Origin: Methyloprofundus sp.
Lineage (GTDB): Bacteria; Pseudomonadota; Gammaproteobacteria; Methylococcales; Methylomonadaceae
Direction of reading: 5' to 3'
Length of the DNA: 64,000 nucleotides
Assembly: GCA_016592635.1 (NCBI GenBank)
Contig: AP023240.1
Location: 806,001 to 870,000 of the forward strand
Shown here in pieces: positions 45,312-55,700 of the stretch. Below the pieces are notes generated by a model. That model was not told the origin of the DNA. It saw only the letters and a program-made list of their open reading frames with translations, and did not search any database. Positions within the stretch are counted from its first letter, which is position 1. Each line of letters opens with the position of its first letter. Position numbers and translations under genes: made by a program.

Positions 45312-45354
45312 GTGTGGCTTTAGCCGCAATGTGCAGATAAATCTGCACCTACGA
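45308..45354. repeat. Short repeat (GTGCAGATAAATCTGCA type), copy 2
   Basis: GTAGGTGTGGCTTTAGCC...TGTGCAGATAAATCTGCACC with terminal GTAGGTG/CACCTAC inverted ends. Shared with 36464-36510; it overlaps the end of the broken gene. Confidence 0.6.
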
Positions 45355-45388
45355 GAATTCAGGCAGTATATTAACTATTTAAATAAAA

Positions 45389-46225
45389 ATGAATGAAATT
45401 TTAAAAATAGTACTAGGTATTTCTATGCTTGGCTTTGTGGCGGGCAGCATGATAACACTCGGCTTAGGATTGACAGTGGCAAAAATTATTGCGCCATTTA
45501 AAAATTTTAGAATGATATTTGTCGCTTTGATTGCCAATTTTGTATTAGTGCCATTGTTTGCTTATGGCATCGTAGATTGGCTTGATGCTTCCGAAGGAGT
45601 GCGGATAGGTATCATATTGCTTTCTTTAGGTGGAGGGGCGCCCTTTATTCCAGTGCTGGTTGAAACGGCTAGAGGTAATGTTGGCGGTTCGGTAGGGCTG
45701 ATGGTGCTATTATTAATGGTAACGGTTTTCTTTTTGCCGCTAGTTGCACCACTACTGCTGCCCGGAACGCTGGTTAATTCGTGGGATATTGCCAAGTCAT
45801 TAGTCTCTATTATGTTGGTTCCGTTGGTGTTTGCACTGATTGTTAAGGCACTTTTCGCAAATTTTGCGGCATGTATGCAACCTTATATGCAAAAATTAAC
45901 CAGTATTTCTATCTTGATGCTCATTGTTGCGGTGCTGATGCTTTATACTGAAACTGTCATTGCAAGTGTTAGTATTTTACCCATCATTGTTATGTTTTTT
46001 TTGGGAGCCATGTTGATTGGCTTTTTTACGGGCGGCAAAAGTAGGAATGCACGTATTACATTAGCTGTGGGTACTGGGTTGCGTAATCCTCCTGTCGCCA
46101 TTTTAGTGGCTAGCCAAAATTTTTCAACAGAGCCAATGGCAGCAATTGTGCCATTATTAGTTGCGATAGTCGGGGTTTTGATTTTATTCCCGCTAGCCAT
46201 TTTGATCAGAAAGAAAGTGGCTTAG
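45389..46225 (+). CDS. Bile acid:sodium symporter (BASS) family transporter
   Basis: A 278-residue, all-hydrophobic protein with about nine transmembrane segments. LSLGGGAPFIPVLVETARGNVGGSVGLMVLLLM resembles the BASS sodium-binding loop, and AVGTGLRNPPVAILVASQNF the second conserved motif. The substrate (organic anion or pantothenate-like) is unknown. It lies in a region with two degraded genes. The ribosome site is weak. Confidence 0.85.
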   Translation: MNEILKIVLGISMLGFVAGSMITLGLGLTVAKIIAPFKNFRMIFVALIANFVLVPLFAYGIVDWLDASEGVRIGIILLSLGGGAPFIPVLVETARGNVGGSVGLMVLLLMVTVFFLPLVAPLLLPGTLVNSWDIAKSLVSIMLVPLVFALIVKALFANFAACMQPYMQKLTSISILMLIVAVLMLYTETVIASVSILPIIVMFFLGAMLIGFFTGGKSRNARITLAVGTGLRNPPVAILVASQNFSTEPMAAIVPLLVAIVGVLILFPLAILIRKKVA

Positions 46226-46698
46226 GAATGAAAATTCAATAATATCTGATCCTGACCAAAATCTTCTGTATACCCAAGTTGTTTAGATAATCCCAACCAA
46301 TGTATTTCTGGAAGGTATGCCAGAATATAATCGACTCGTCTACGGTGCAATATTTTCATTAGACTTTCACCACTAGCGTGTGTGGCATCGTTACAATATT
46401 TTTATTGTGAATAATAGATTGAACTTTCTGATCTATTTTCTCTGAATAGATACGGCCATTAAAATTCCCAAAAATTAAAGCGGGAGGTTCAACATAAAAC
46501 AGGCTTAGACCCTAACCAGTTTTTTGAGGAAACGGGAAAAACAAATGAGCCAGTAATACAACGGTAATTGCGATTAGAAGTGAATTCACGCAACATTCAG
46601 GTTGCATTTACTGGGATAGTACTATGCTGATATTCAGACAAAGCTTGTTGCTAAAGTTGGAACATATGATCCAGTGGCCCTTGGTCAACATACTCCCC
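46226..46698 (-). pseudogene. Degraded periplasmic solute-binding-like protein
   Basis: On the minus strand the segment can be read, across several frames and stops, as EYVDQGPLDHMFQL, QALSEYQHSTIPVNAT, MLREFTSNRNYRCITGSFVF, GLSLFYVEPPALIFGNFNGR and VDYILAYLPEIHWLGLSKQL. This order fits a substrate-binding-protein-3-like periplasmic protein. At least two in-frame stops and two frameshifts make it nonfunctional. It abuts the end of the next gene. Confidence 0.6.
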
Positions 46699-47136
46699 TT
46701 ATAAGATATTGAGAAAAAATCCGATTAATAAAACCAAAAAACCACCAATTTCTGCAAGCATCAATGTGCCCATAATTATCTTATCACCAGCTAGGTTTTC
46801 AGAGTCAAGCAGTTGATTATTGGTATTGTTGCTGTAACCCAGTTTTATGTAATTCACGATGGCAATCGCAAAAAATAGCAAGGGTGCTATGGTTGCAATA
46901 ATATTTATCCAGTCCGAAAAAATGCTGAAATAGGCAAAAACAGCAATAAGGATAGCAGCGAATGAATAGAGTAGTGCTGCTCGGTGGGCTATATCAACAT
47001 AGTAGGGTGCTGTACAATTTTCACTTTTTAGCATACAGGAGAATTTCCAGGCTCCCGTTAATAAACCTGTCATAAAGAATATGCCTGCGCAGGCAATAGC
47101 GATAAGCGGGGCGGGTTGGTTTAATATTGTATTCAT
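46699..47136 (-). CDS. Four-helix membrane protein, unknown function
   Basis: A 145-residue protein with four hydrophobic segments (IAIACAGIFFMTGLLTGAW; ALLYSFAAILIAVFAYF; IIATIAPLLFFAIAIVNYI; GTLMLAEIGGFLVLLIGFFL) and two cysteines between helices 1 and 2. It is divergent from the AraC-type gene by 55 bases, so may be controlled by it. Family not recognised. Confidence 0.8.
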   Translation of the reverse strand: MNTILNQPAPLIAIACAGIFFMTGLLTGAWKFSCMLKSENCTAPYYVDIAHRAALLYSFAAILIAVFAYFSIFSDWINIIATIAPLLFFAIAIVNYIKLGYSNNTNNQLLDSENLAGDKIIMGTLMLAEIGGFLVLLIGFFLNIL

Positions 47137-47191
47137 TGTTATGCACCTGATAGGGTAAAGTGAGTGTTCAATTTATGAGGGTTTTATTGTA

Positions 47192-47995
47192 GTGATAGAC
47201 GTTAACAAAAGATTGTATAAAGTGGCTACACCTGTAACACAATATGCTTTTCGTGCTAACCTCTTTATGTGGCCGCAGCGTACTTTGTTTTTTGGGCCAT
47301 TACAACATTTGGCGCTGCACTCTATGGGGGCGGTGGCTATCAATATAGGTCTTTATCAGCCTTTTTTACTAAAGCCTGAGCATGGAGATTATCAATCGTA
47401 TCGCTGTGCTACTATTCCAGCTGGTTGTAAACATGAATTAAATGCCTTTGGAGGTATTGTTGCCAGTTTAATTATTGAGAAAGATGCGCCTGAGTATAGT
47501 TACTTTGCGCATTGTGCTAGTGGGAGAATATTGGGTGTTACCAATAAAATAGAGGCTAAGTGGGTGCAGTGTTTGCAAAAGATTTATGAAGATAAATTAG
47601 ACAAAGTAGCAATCAATACCTTGCTCAATCAGTTATTTAATACACCTAAAGCAACTGCTTGCAAAGTGGATGCACGGATTATCGAAGTGATGCAAACTAT
47701 CCAGCATGATCCGAGTAATGATTTTAGTCAGGAATATTTGGCAGCCTCTGTAGGTTTGTCTGCCTCACGCTTTAGGCACTTATTTAGCGAACATTTTGAT
47801 ATTCCTTATCGGCGTTATAGAATGTGGCGCAGAGTGGTAGCGGCAATGGATGCTTTACATAAAGTTGATAACCTGACTTATGCAGCGATGGACGCAGGGT
47901 TTACTGATTCGGCACATTTTAATCGCTGTTTTCGTAATACGTTAGGTGTAAACCCATCATTAGTATTTCGGAATATGGACAGATTTGAGGTTTGA
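47192..47995 (+). CDS. AraC-family transcriptional regulator
   Basis: A 267-residue regulator. The start is GTG with GAGG about 10 bases upstream. The N-terminal half lacks a recognised ligand domain beyond a short cupin-like segment (FLLKPEHGDYQSYRCATIPAG); the C-terminal AraC DNA-binding domain is clear: AASVGLSASRFRHLFSEHFDIPYRRYRMWRR and DAGFTDSAHFNRCFRNTLGVNPS. Divergent from a membrane protein gene and upstream of the molybdopterin oxidoreductase gene. Confidence 0.9.
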   Translation: MIDVNKRLYKVATPVTQYAFRANLFMWPQRTLFFGPLQHLALHSMGAVAINIGLYQPFLLKPEHGDYQSYRCATIPAGCKHELNAFGGIVASLIIEKDAPEYSYFAHCASGRILGVTNKIEAKWVQCLQKIYEDKLDKVAINTLLNQLFNTPKATACKVDARIIEVMQTIQHDPSNDFSQEYLAASVGLSASRFRHLFSEHFDIPYRRYRMWRRVVAAMDALHKVDNLTYAAMDAGFTDSAHFNRCFRNTLGVNPSLVFRNMDRFEV

Positions 47996-48293
47996 ACTTA
48001 TTATATTTTGTGTGGTCACGGCTATGGTTTATTAACGACCGCGTATTTCTAATAAAGGCTATCTTCATTTAAATATTCTCCAATGGCAAAATAGTACTAT
48101 CCACTGCTTTACGCAACGCAAAGCAAAGCTGGATTGTACGCCACTGACACCTTAGCTTGTTTTGTAATCAAATAGTGGGCCAGCCATTTCAGTATAACAT
48201 TTCAACAAAACAAGCCATTCTTGGCTTGTTCCCGTTAAAATTCTCGTTTAGTATCGTGGTTAATTCGTTGAATTGTCATGTACAAAGATCATT

Positions 48294-50603
48294 ATGGAAA
48301 AAAATATCCGTGTAGATAGTACACAAGCCACGGCTTGTATATTGTGTAGCATTAATTGTGGAATCACCGTTGATTTAAATGATGGGCAGTTGACTAAAAT
48401 TAAAGGAGATAGTCGTAATCCAAAATCTGAAGGGTATTTGTGCCAAAAAGCGACGCGATTAAATTACTACCAAAATCATTCCGCTCGTCTTACAAATCCA
48501 TTGTACAAAACAAAAGAAGGCAACTTTGCAAAAATTAGCTGGGATAAAGCGACTAACGAAGTTGCAGAAAAATTAAAGGGTATTCGAAAAGATTATGGCG
48601 ATCATGCAATAGCCTACTATGGTGGCGGTGGGCAAGGTAATCATCTGTGTCAGATTTATAGTTCGGCATTTCGTGCGGCATTGGGTATCTCTTATTTATA
48701 TACCGCCTTCGCACAAGAAAAAACGGGAGATTTTTGGGTGAACGGCAAGTTGTTTGGTCAGCAATCTTGTCATATTACCGAAGATATTGAACATGCAGAT
48801 TATGTCTTGTTTATAGGTACGAACCCTTTTCAATCTCATGGATTCCCTCAAACCCGTAAAGTACTGGGACAAATAGCTCAAGATCCCAATAAAACGATGG
48901 TGGTGATTGACCCACGGATAACGGAAACTGCAAAAAAAGCTGACTTTCACCTACAAATCAAACCTGGTATGGATGCCTTTCTCCTGTCTGCAATGGTCGG
49001 GATTATTATTCAGGAAAGCTTGGAAGATAATTTGTTTATCAAAGAACATACCACTGGGTTTGATGAGATTAGGAAAATATTTAAAGCCATTCCTGTCAAA
49101 GAATATGTAGCTAAAGCGGGCTTGGATAGTGACAGTGTGCAAAAAATTACGCGAGATTTTGCCCATTCTAAGCGAGCATGTATTCGTGTCGATCTAGGCC
49201 TTCAACAAAGTATTCACAGTACTTTAAATTCTTATTTAGAGAAACTGCTTTTCCTTATCACTGGAAATTTTGGAAAAGAAGGCGCGAATAATTTACATAC
49301 TCAATTTGTCCCTATTATTGGGCATTCAAAAAGTCCCGAAGAAGGCGGTATTGTGTCAAAAGTAACGGGCATGAGAGAAATTAGTCATTTTTTTCCTCCC
49401 AACATTCTGCCTTTAGAGATTGATGCCGATCATCCCGACAGAATACGTGCGTTAATTGTAGATAGCAGTAATCCCATTCTGACCGCAGCAGATAGCCAAG
49501 CTTATGAGCAAGCGTTTAAAAAACTGGATTTACTGGTGGTGATTGATGTTGCGGAGACAGAAACGGCTACAATGGCTCACTATGTTTTGCCTGCTTCATC
49601 ACAATTTGAAAAATGGGAAGCCTCTTTTTTTACATTGGACTTTCCGGTTAATTATTTCCAATTACGTAAACCCATAGTAAATCCAACTGGAAATACGCTG
49701 AGTGAACCAGAGATTTATCGGCGCATTATGGTTGCTATGGGGGTGTTTCCAAGAACAAATACAATATTACAATGGATTGCTAAATTGCATTTTCAATTTC
49801 CCTCCTTCGCGATTTTTCCTATTGCATTACAAGTGTATTTAGCGTTATTTCCCAACTATAAAAAGAGTATCGCGATGGTTTTATATGCTAGCCTAGGTAA
49901 AGCGATGAAAAATGGGGCGCAGAATGCTGCTGTGCTGTGGGGTATTTCATATTTATATGCTAAAAAATACCGAAAGGCCGTTTTACGGACAGGAATAAAA
50001 GGTAAAGGCTTGTTGCTGGGAGACGCTTTATTCAAGCGAATTTTAGAATGTCCATCCGGAATTGAATTAAGTATCCATCATTATGAAGAGGTTTGGGACT
50101 TGGTAGAAACGCCAGATAAAAAAATCAGGCTTTATATTGCTGAGATGATTGCTGACATTCAACAGTTAGTTAAAGAAGAAAATAGCCACCAAGGTTTTCC
50201 CTTTATTCTCGCGGCAGGAGAGCGTAGAGCTTATAATGCGAACCAGATATTTCGTGATCCTAACTGGAGAAAGAAGGATAGGGAAGGCGTTTTACGCATC
50301 CATACGGATGATGCACTGAAAATAGGCGTGGAAAATGGTGGCTCTATACTCTGCCAATCGGCTAAACATGCCATTGAAGTGAAGGTGGAGTTAGATAATG
50401 CAATGCGCTTGGGATTTGTTGCGCTCCCACATGGTTATGGCTTTGATTATAGTGATGACTCGTCTAAAAATATAAAACAAAATGGCCCCAAAATTAACTT
50501 GCTTACTTCATCCCATCACTGCGACCCTCTCACTAAAACACCTCATCATAAATATGTGCCGGTTAAATTAATACCTGTAAAGCGGCAGAGATCAGTCAAT
50601 TAA
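48294..50603 (+). CDS. Molybdopterin-dependent oxidoreductase
   Basis: A 769-residue member of the DMSO reductase family. A [4Fe-4S] site lies at the N-terminus (CILCSINCGI, with the fourth Cys in GYLCQKA). The molybdopterin domains show WDKATNEVAEKL, YGGGGQGNH, FIGTNPFQSHGFP and VVIDPR, and the C-terminal dinucleotide-binding domain ILAAGERRAYNANQIFRDPNWR. Closest in appearance to formate dehydrogenase-like and BisC-type catalytic subunits. No partner subunit is encoded next to it; no twin-arginine signal. The ATG was chosen over an upstream TTG. Substrate unknown. Confidence 0.87.
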   Translation: MEKNIRVDSTQATACILCSINCGITVDLNDGQLTKIKGDSRNPKSEGYLCQKATRLNYYQNHSARLTNPLYKTKEGNFAKISWDKATNEVAEKLKGIRKDYGDHAIAYYGGGGQGNHLCQIYSSAFRAALGISYLYTAFAQEKTGDFWVNGKLFGQQSCHITEDIEHADYVLFIGTNPFQSHGFPQTRKVLGQIAQDPNKTMVVIDPRITETAKKADFHLQIKPGMDAFLLSAMVGIIIQESLEDNLFIKEHTTGFDEIRKIFKAIPVKEYVAKAGLDSDSVQKITRDFAHSKRACIRVDLGLQQSIHSTLNSYLEKLLFLITGNFGKEGANNLHTQFVPIIGHSKSPEEGGIVSKVTGMREISHFFPPNILPLEIDADHPDRIRALIVDSSNPILTAADSQAYEQAFKKLDLLVVIDVAETETATMAHYVLPASSQFEKWEASFFTLDFPVNYFQLRKPIVNPTGNTLSEPEIYRRIMVAMGVFPRTNTILQWIAKLHFQFPSFAIFPIALQVYLALFPNYKKSIAMVLYASLGKAMKNGAQNAAVLWGISYLYAKKYRKAVLRTGIKGKGLLLGDALFKRILECPSGIELSIHHYEEVWDLVETPDKKIRLYIAEMIADIQQLVKEENSHQGFPFILAAGERRAYNANQIFRDPNWRKKDREGVLRIHTDDALKIGVENGGSILCQSAKHAIEVKVELDNAMRLGFVALPHGYGFDYSDDSSKNIKQNGPKINLLTSSHHCDPLTKTPHHKYVPVKLIPVKRQRSVN

Positions 50604-50770
50604 AAATATTCAAGAAGTTAGAGCTGTTGATATTTATCTAAAGGGAAGCATGAGGTCTGGGTTGTTTATAACTTAAATAAAGTTCATATCTATTCATGTG
50701 TGGAGCGTATAGAGAAAAGTAATACCAACCCCAACCCCAATATATTGATTATCCTAACTTCACAAATGTT

Positions 50771-50840
50771 GTTGTCCTATGCTTATTGCAGGAATCTACT
50801 ATGCGAATGGATTCCCGATAAAAAGACTTCGGGAATGACG
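50771..50840. repeat. REP-like palindromic repeat, copy 3 (reverse)
   Basis: GTTGTCCTATGCTTATTGCA to CTTCGGGAATGACG, related to 31795-31868. It lies between the molybdopterin oxidoreductase and the cysJ-like gene. Confidence 0.7.
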
Positions 50841-50888
50841 GTATTAGGGTAATTATTTACTGGGATTGGTATAACATGATCTTAGGTT

Positions 50889-52625
50889 TTAATAAACATC
50901 CCGAACATAACGCTTATCTTTTTTCATTTGATTAACATACTCCGCCGCTTGTTCCTCAGATAAATTACCTTGAGTGGTAATGACATCATGCAGTGCTTTA
51001 TCAACATCTTTTGCCATGCGATAAGCATCACCACAGACATAGAAATAACCACCTTGCTCTAATAGGGCAAATAATTCAACCCCTTTTTCACGCATGCGGT
51101 CTTGTACGTAGATTTTTTCCTCTTGATCTCTAGAGAAGGCAAGGTCTAACTTAGCTAAAACACCATTAGCTTGCAGTGCTTCAATTTCATCGCGATAAAT
51201 AAAATCAGTTGCTGCATTGCGATCACCAAAAAATAACCAGTTAACGCCTTTTGCTTGTCTGAATTCACGTTCTTGCAAGAATGCGCGGAATGGTGCGATA
51301 CCTGTACCAGGACCAACCATAATCATCGGTAGATCGTTATTTTCAGGGACGCGAAATACCTTGTTCGGGCTGAAGAAGCAGCGTACCGGCGTATCTGCAT
51401 CGGCTATATCGGCAAGATAAGTTGAGCATACACCTTTATGGTCGCGATCATGACTATTGTAACGAACACTACTAATGGTTAAATGCACAGTTTCAGGATT
51501 GGCTTTGCCACTGGATGAAATAGAGTAGGCTCTATGTTGCAGTGGCTTTAGTAATGCTAGAAATTCTGCTGCTGAAAATTGCATTGCCGGGAACTGTAGT
51601 AATAAGTCTAAAGTATCACGCCCCCATAAATAATCAGCTAACTTGTCTTTGTCTTTTGCTTGTAGAATATTGTTAAGCTCTTGATCACCCGAGCGTTTGG
51701 CAATTTCATCGATTAATTCTTTGCTGGGTAATTTGATTTCAAAATAGTCTCGCAATGAATCACGTAAAGGCATTAGCTCGCCTTTGACTGGTTCATCTTC
51801 ATCACCAGAGCAGCCAATTGCCTTAATAATATCTGCGACCAGTTCAGGGCAGTTAGTTGCGATAACATTTAAGGCATCACCCGCTTCGTAGCTTAATTCT
51901 GAACCGGTAATAGAAATTTCATAATGACGAATTTCTTTTGATGAGCTCTCGCTACTTAATAAACGGTTGGCAACTAATTTGCCTGGGAATGGGTTTTTAC
52001 GTCCATATTTTGCAGCAGCATTGGTCACGCTGCTATCAACAGTGATGCTGGTTGCGCCATCAGCCATCAGTGGAATAGTATTGCTAACCCAGCTTTCAGC
52101 AGCCTCATCAAAATCAACATCACAATCGACGCGTTCATATAAACGTTTAGCACCTAATTTTGCTAAGCGTTCATCCCAGTCTATCCCGGCTTTACAGAAT
52201 AAATCATAGCTGGTGTCGCCTAAAGCAAGTACCGAATACTGCATATTGCTAAGGTCAAGTGCATCATTTGTACTGATTGCATCCCATAGCATTTGTGCGT
52301 TATCTGGCATTTCGCCTTCACCATAGGTACTGGTGATGATCAGTAAGTATTCAAGCTTGGCAAAGCCATCAGCCTCAATTTCATCCATGCTTAAAACACT
52401 GGGGTTTAAACCATGTGCTTTAGCCGATTGCGCTGCATCAAGTGCAACGGCTTCTGAATTACCGGTTTGCGAGCCATATAGAATGGTGATTTTACGTGCG
52501 TTAGCCGCATCGCCTGAACCTGCACTTTGTAAAATATGAGAGTGCATACCTGCAAAAAAACCACCTAACCAAGCTTGTTGTGCTTCATTGAAAGGTGTGT
52601 TTTGAGAATTATTCGCTATTTTCAT
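50889..52625 (-). CDS. cysJ: CysJ-like diflavin reductase
   Basis: A 578-residue flavoprotein: FMN flavodoxin-like domain (YGSQTGNSEAV near residue 52; STYGEGEMPDNA; ALGDTSYDLFCKAG), FAD domain (RAYSISSSG, GVCSTYL) and NADPH domain (GPGTGIAPFRAFLQER), ending in KRYVRDVY as in CysJ. The start at MKIANN fits the family better than an upstream GTG. In sulfite reductase CysJ feeds NADPH electrons to CysI, but no cysI is present. It is 122 bases downstream of gltB on the same strand, so it may instead serve that enzyme. Function by homology is certain; the partner is not. Confidence 0.93.
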   Translation of the reverse strand: MKIANNSQNTPFNEAQQAWLGGFFAGMHSHILQSAGSGDAANARKITILYGSQTGNSEAVALDAAQSAKAHGLNPSVLSMDEIEADGFAKLEYLLIITSTYGEGEMPDNAQMLWDAISTNDALDLSNMQYSVLALGDTSYDLFCKAGIDWDERLAKLGAKRLYERVDCDVDFDEAAESWVSNTIPLMADGATSITVDSSVTNAAAKYGRKNPFPGKLVANRLLSSESSSKEIRHYEISITGSELSYEAGDALNVIATNCPELVADIIKAIGCSGDEDEPVKGELMPLRDSLRDYFEIKLPSKELIDEIAKRSGDQELNNILQAKDKDKLADYLWGRDTLDLLLQFPAMQFSAAEFLALLKPLQHRAYSISSSGKANPETVHLTISSVRYNSHDRDHKGVCSTYLADIADADTPVRCFFSPNKVFRVPENNDLPMIMVGPGTGIAPFRAFLQEREFRQAKGVNWLFFGDRNAATDFIYRDEIEALQANGVLAKLDLAFSRDQEEKIYVQDRMREKGVELFALLEQGGYFYVCGDAYRMAKDVDKALHDVITTQGNLSEEQAAEYVNQMKKDKRYVRDVY

Positions 52626-52747
52626 TGGGACTACTCTAAAAAAAGGGTCTCTATTTAACTGTATTGCCACGTATCCGTTGGCATAACCGAATTACCGCAC
52701 CGTGCTTTCATTATGATCAGCAACAGTGCGGCAACAAGAATGGTTGT

Positions 52748-55700
52748 TTATGCAGCTTCTTTGGTTTTGATAATGTCTTGAATAACAACTTGGCTATTCA
52801 ATGCGGCTAAATACTCAGAAACAGCTGGAATATCGACTAAAGCAGCATTATTGATTTCTGTTTGCTCAATAATCCAGTTGGTTGAACCAATAGAGTAAAT
52901 ACTTTGCACATCACGTAGGCTCAATGCTTGTTTATAGTCATTGAGGCGTTTATTTGCCAATATAATTGCCAATTGCGCATCATCATAATTAGCATACGCT
53001 TCGCGGGTTTCTTTGACTAAGACATCTTGTAATTTACGTGCTTTAGTTGTAATAAGTCGCTGTGCTACGGCTTCGGCTTGCTCGACACTGTGTACTTGTG
53101 TCGTTGCAATCTGAGTTGCTTTATTGAGTACTGCAAAGCTATTAATCAAGTTAAAAGCTAACGGGCTGTCAATATCACCGTAAGCAGGTGTTTGCCCTGC
53201 AAAGAGTACGCTATCATTGACATAAGCTTGCTGTACTTGTGCTATTTGTTGTTGAGCTTCATTAACAGCCAGTTCTTCAATCATCATTTTACGATCAACC
53301 GACTTGGCAATAAAGTCTGCTGTTTGAGTTTTGTATAACCATAATGGAATAGCAAACTTAAAGTTCTGACGTTCGCTTGTCCAGTTATCTAGCAGTTTTT
53401 GTGCAACACTGGATTCTGCGTATTCTGCATGTTGTTCCAGCATATAAAGTACAAACTGCTCATGTGCACGAGCCGTGTCGCTATCTTCTGTTAGCTCTCT
53501 GATTTCAACTGACGAGGCATCATAAAGGTTGGCTAATTTGTCTTCAGGGTCATACTGGTAGGCATTCCCCCCAGACATGCCGTTACAGAAGCCTTTACCA
53601 AAGCTACCCAGGTTAAGGACTGCGCCATTAGTCATGTATTCACAGGCAAAATCACCGACACCTTCAACAACAGCCATCGCACCTGAATTACGGACTGCGA
53701 AACGGTCGCCCGCTTCACCGTTAATGAAGGTTTTACCGCCAGTCGCTCCAAATAACGTAAAGTTACCGACTAAGACATTTTCACCTGGTACTTTATGCCC
53801 ACCGCCTGGTGATTTAATAATAATGGTACCGCCACAAGCCGTTTTACCCACTCCGTCATTACAGGTGCCAGTATGTTCCAAGCGCATGCCATCATTATTG
53901 AAAGCACCATAACTTTGCCCTGCCGAACCGTGCGTACGCACCACTAGGCTGTCAGGTGCTAAATAACGACGTTTATGTTGGTTGATATAAATCTTGGAGT
54001 TATCAGTTATTTGCTGCTCATTCAATTCATAAGCAAGGGTACGTTCAATATCCAGAGCCGTTTGTCCGCCAACTGTTTTATGGCGGTTATTCAGCTTGAA
54101 ATCAGAACCTTCAACAATGACTTGTTGCTGGGTACCATTAATAAAGCCAGTTTTAAATTGCTCGATAATTTTATCGTCAATAGAAAAGTCAGCTTCTAAA
54201 TAAACCGGGTTTGCTACTTTAATGATGGGTACATAGTTAAGCAACTTGGTGAAATCCATTTGCCCCACCATGCACTCATGATCCATCAAGTGTAATAAGT
54301 CGGTTTGTCCGCGTATTTCCAATAAGCTTTGGTAGCCTAGTGCCGCTAAAATTTCACGCACTTCATGTGCCAAGTTCATAAAGTATTGCGCTAATACGCG
54401 CGGGTCGCCTTTGAACTCTTCATGGATGGTTGTTAAGCCAGCAGGGCAGCGTACGTTACAGTTTTTCGCCATTACACAGCGCAGCATCATTAATGCCGTG
54501 GTACCAAACTCAAACGAGTCAGCTCCTAAAATGGCAGACTTAACGACATCGGAACCATTTTGATGTGCGGCACTACAACGTAGCACAACTTTATCGCGCA
54601 AGCCATTAGCTGCTAATGCTTGATGTACTTCAGCAATACCAATTTCTGGTGAACGACCTGTGTTTTTCAAGCTCGTTACTGCTGCAGCTCCTGTACCACC
54701 CGTGTTACCAGCAACGTTGATGACATCAGCACCTGCTTTGGCAACCCCAACAGCAATGGTGCCAATACCTTCAGAAGATACCAGTTTAACGACAACTTTT
54801 ACGCGAGCTGCTTTAGCATCGTGAATTAATTGGCCTAAATCTTCAATCGAATAAGTATCATGATGCGGAGGAGGGCTGATTAATTCAACTTTAGGTGTGC
54901 CACCTCGTGCTGCTGCAATTTCTACAGAAACTTTAGCGGCTGGTAACTGACCACCTTCACCAGGTTTTGCACCTTGGGCAATCTTAATTTCAATTTCTTC
55001 AATATTTAAATCGGCAAGATAACCTGCCCAAACACCAAAGCGACCTGAAGCAAATTGTTTGATTTTGCTGGATCTAAGCGTGTTGTAACGGCTGGAATGT
55101 TCACCACCTTCACCTGAGTTGCTTAATGCGCCAGCAATATTTGTGCCTTGTGCAACTGCTTCGTGTGCTTCGGCCAATAATGCACCATGACTCATGGCTC
55201 CTGTCGCTAGTACAGCAGTAATTTCATGTGCTGGTTGTACTTGGCTCAAGCTGATTAAGTTATGTGCCGTTTTTATGTGCGTTAGGTAACTAGCAAAGGT
55301 ACTGCTAGTTGCCGCAGCAAAGCTTATTTCAATGGTGTTATCTGTAACGATTAACTCAGCACTACCATCATTGAAGCGTGCCTTAAAGTGCGCGGCTAAA
55401 TTTTCTAGGCGTTGTTTAGAGTTGTCATCGCTAAAGGCGATACTAAAGCCAGCATCATGTTTAGTCACTGCTAAGCCGCGAATACAGAAATTAATATTAC
55501 CTTGTAAATTCTGTTTGCCTAAAATAGCATCAAATTCTGCTGTTTCTTTGGCGCGTGAAATGTCTGCAGGGTAGCTCAATACATCACGCAAAGCAGCAGG
55601 GCGGCTATCTCGTTCTTCAGTTAGGATGCGAGTGAAGTTGCGATAAGCAGGTGTGATGCCAAAGCTATCAATTTGCTCGGGAGACCGTTTTTCATAACCA

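Noticed and set aside
47996..48272. Possible remnant of another gene upstream of the molybdopterin oxidoreductase
   Set aside because: Short fragments on the minus strand (such as YFAIGEYLNEDSLY) resemble protein, but no order, frame or family was convincing.
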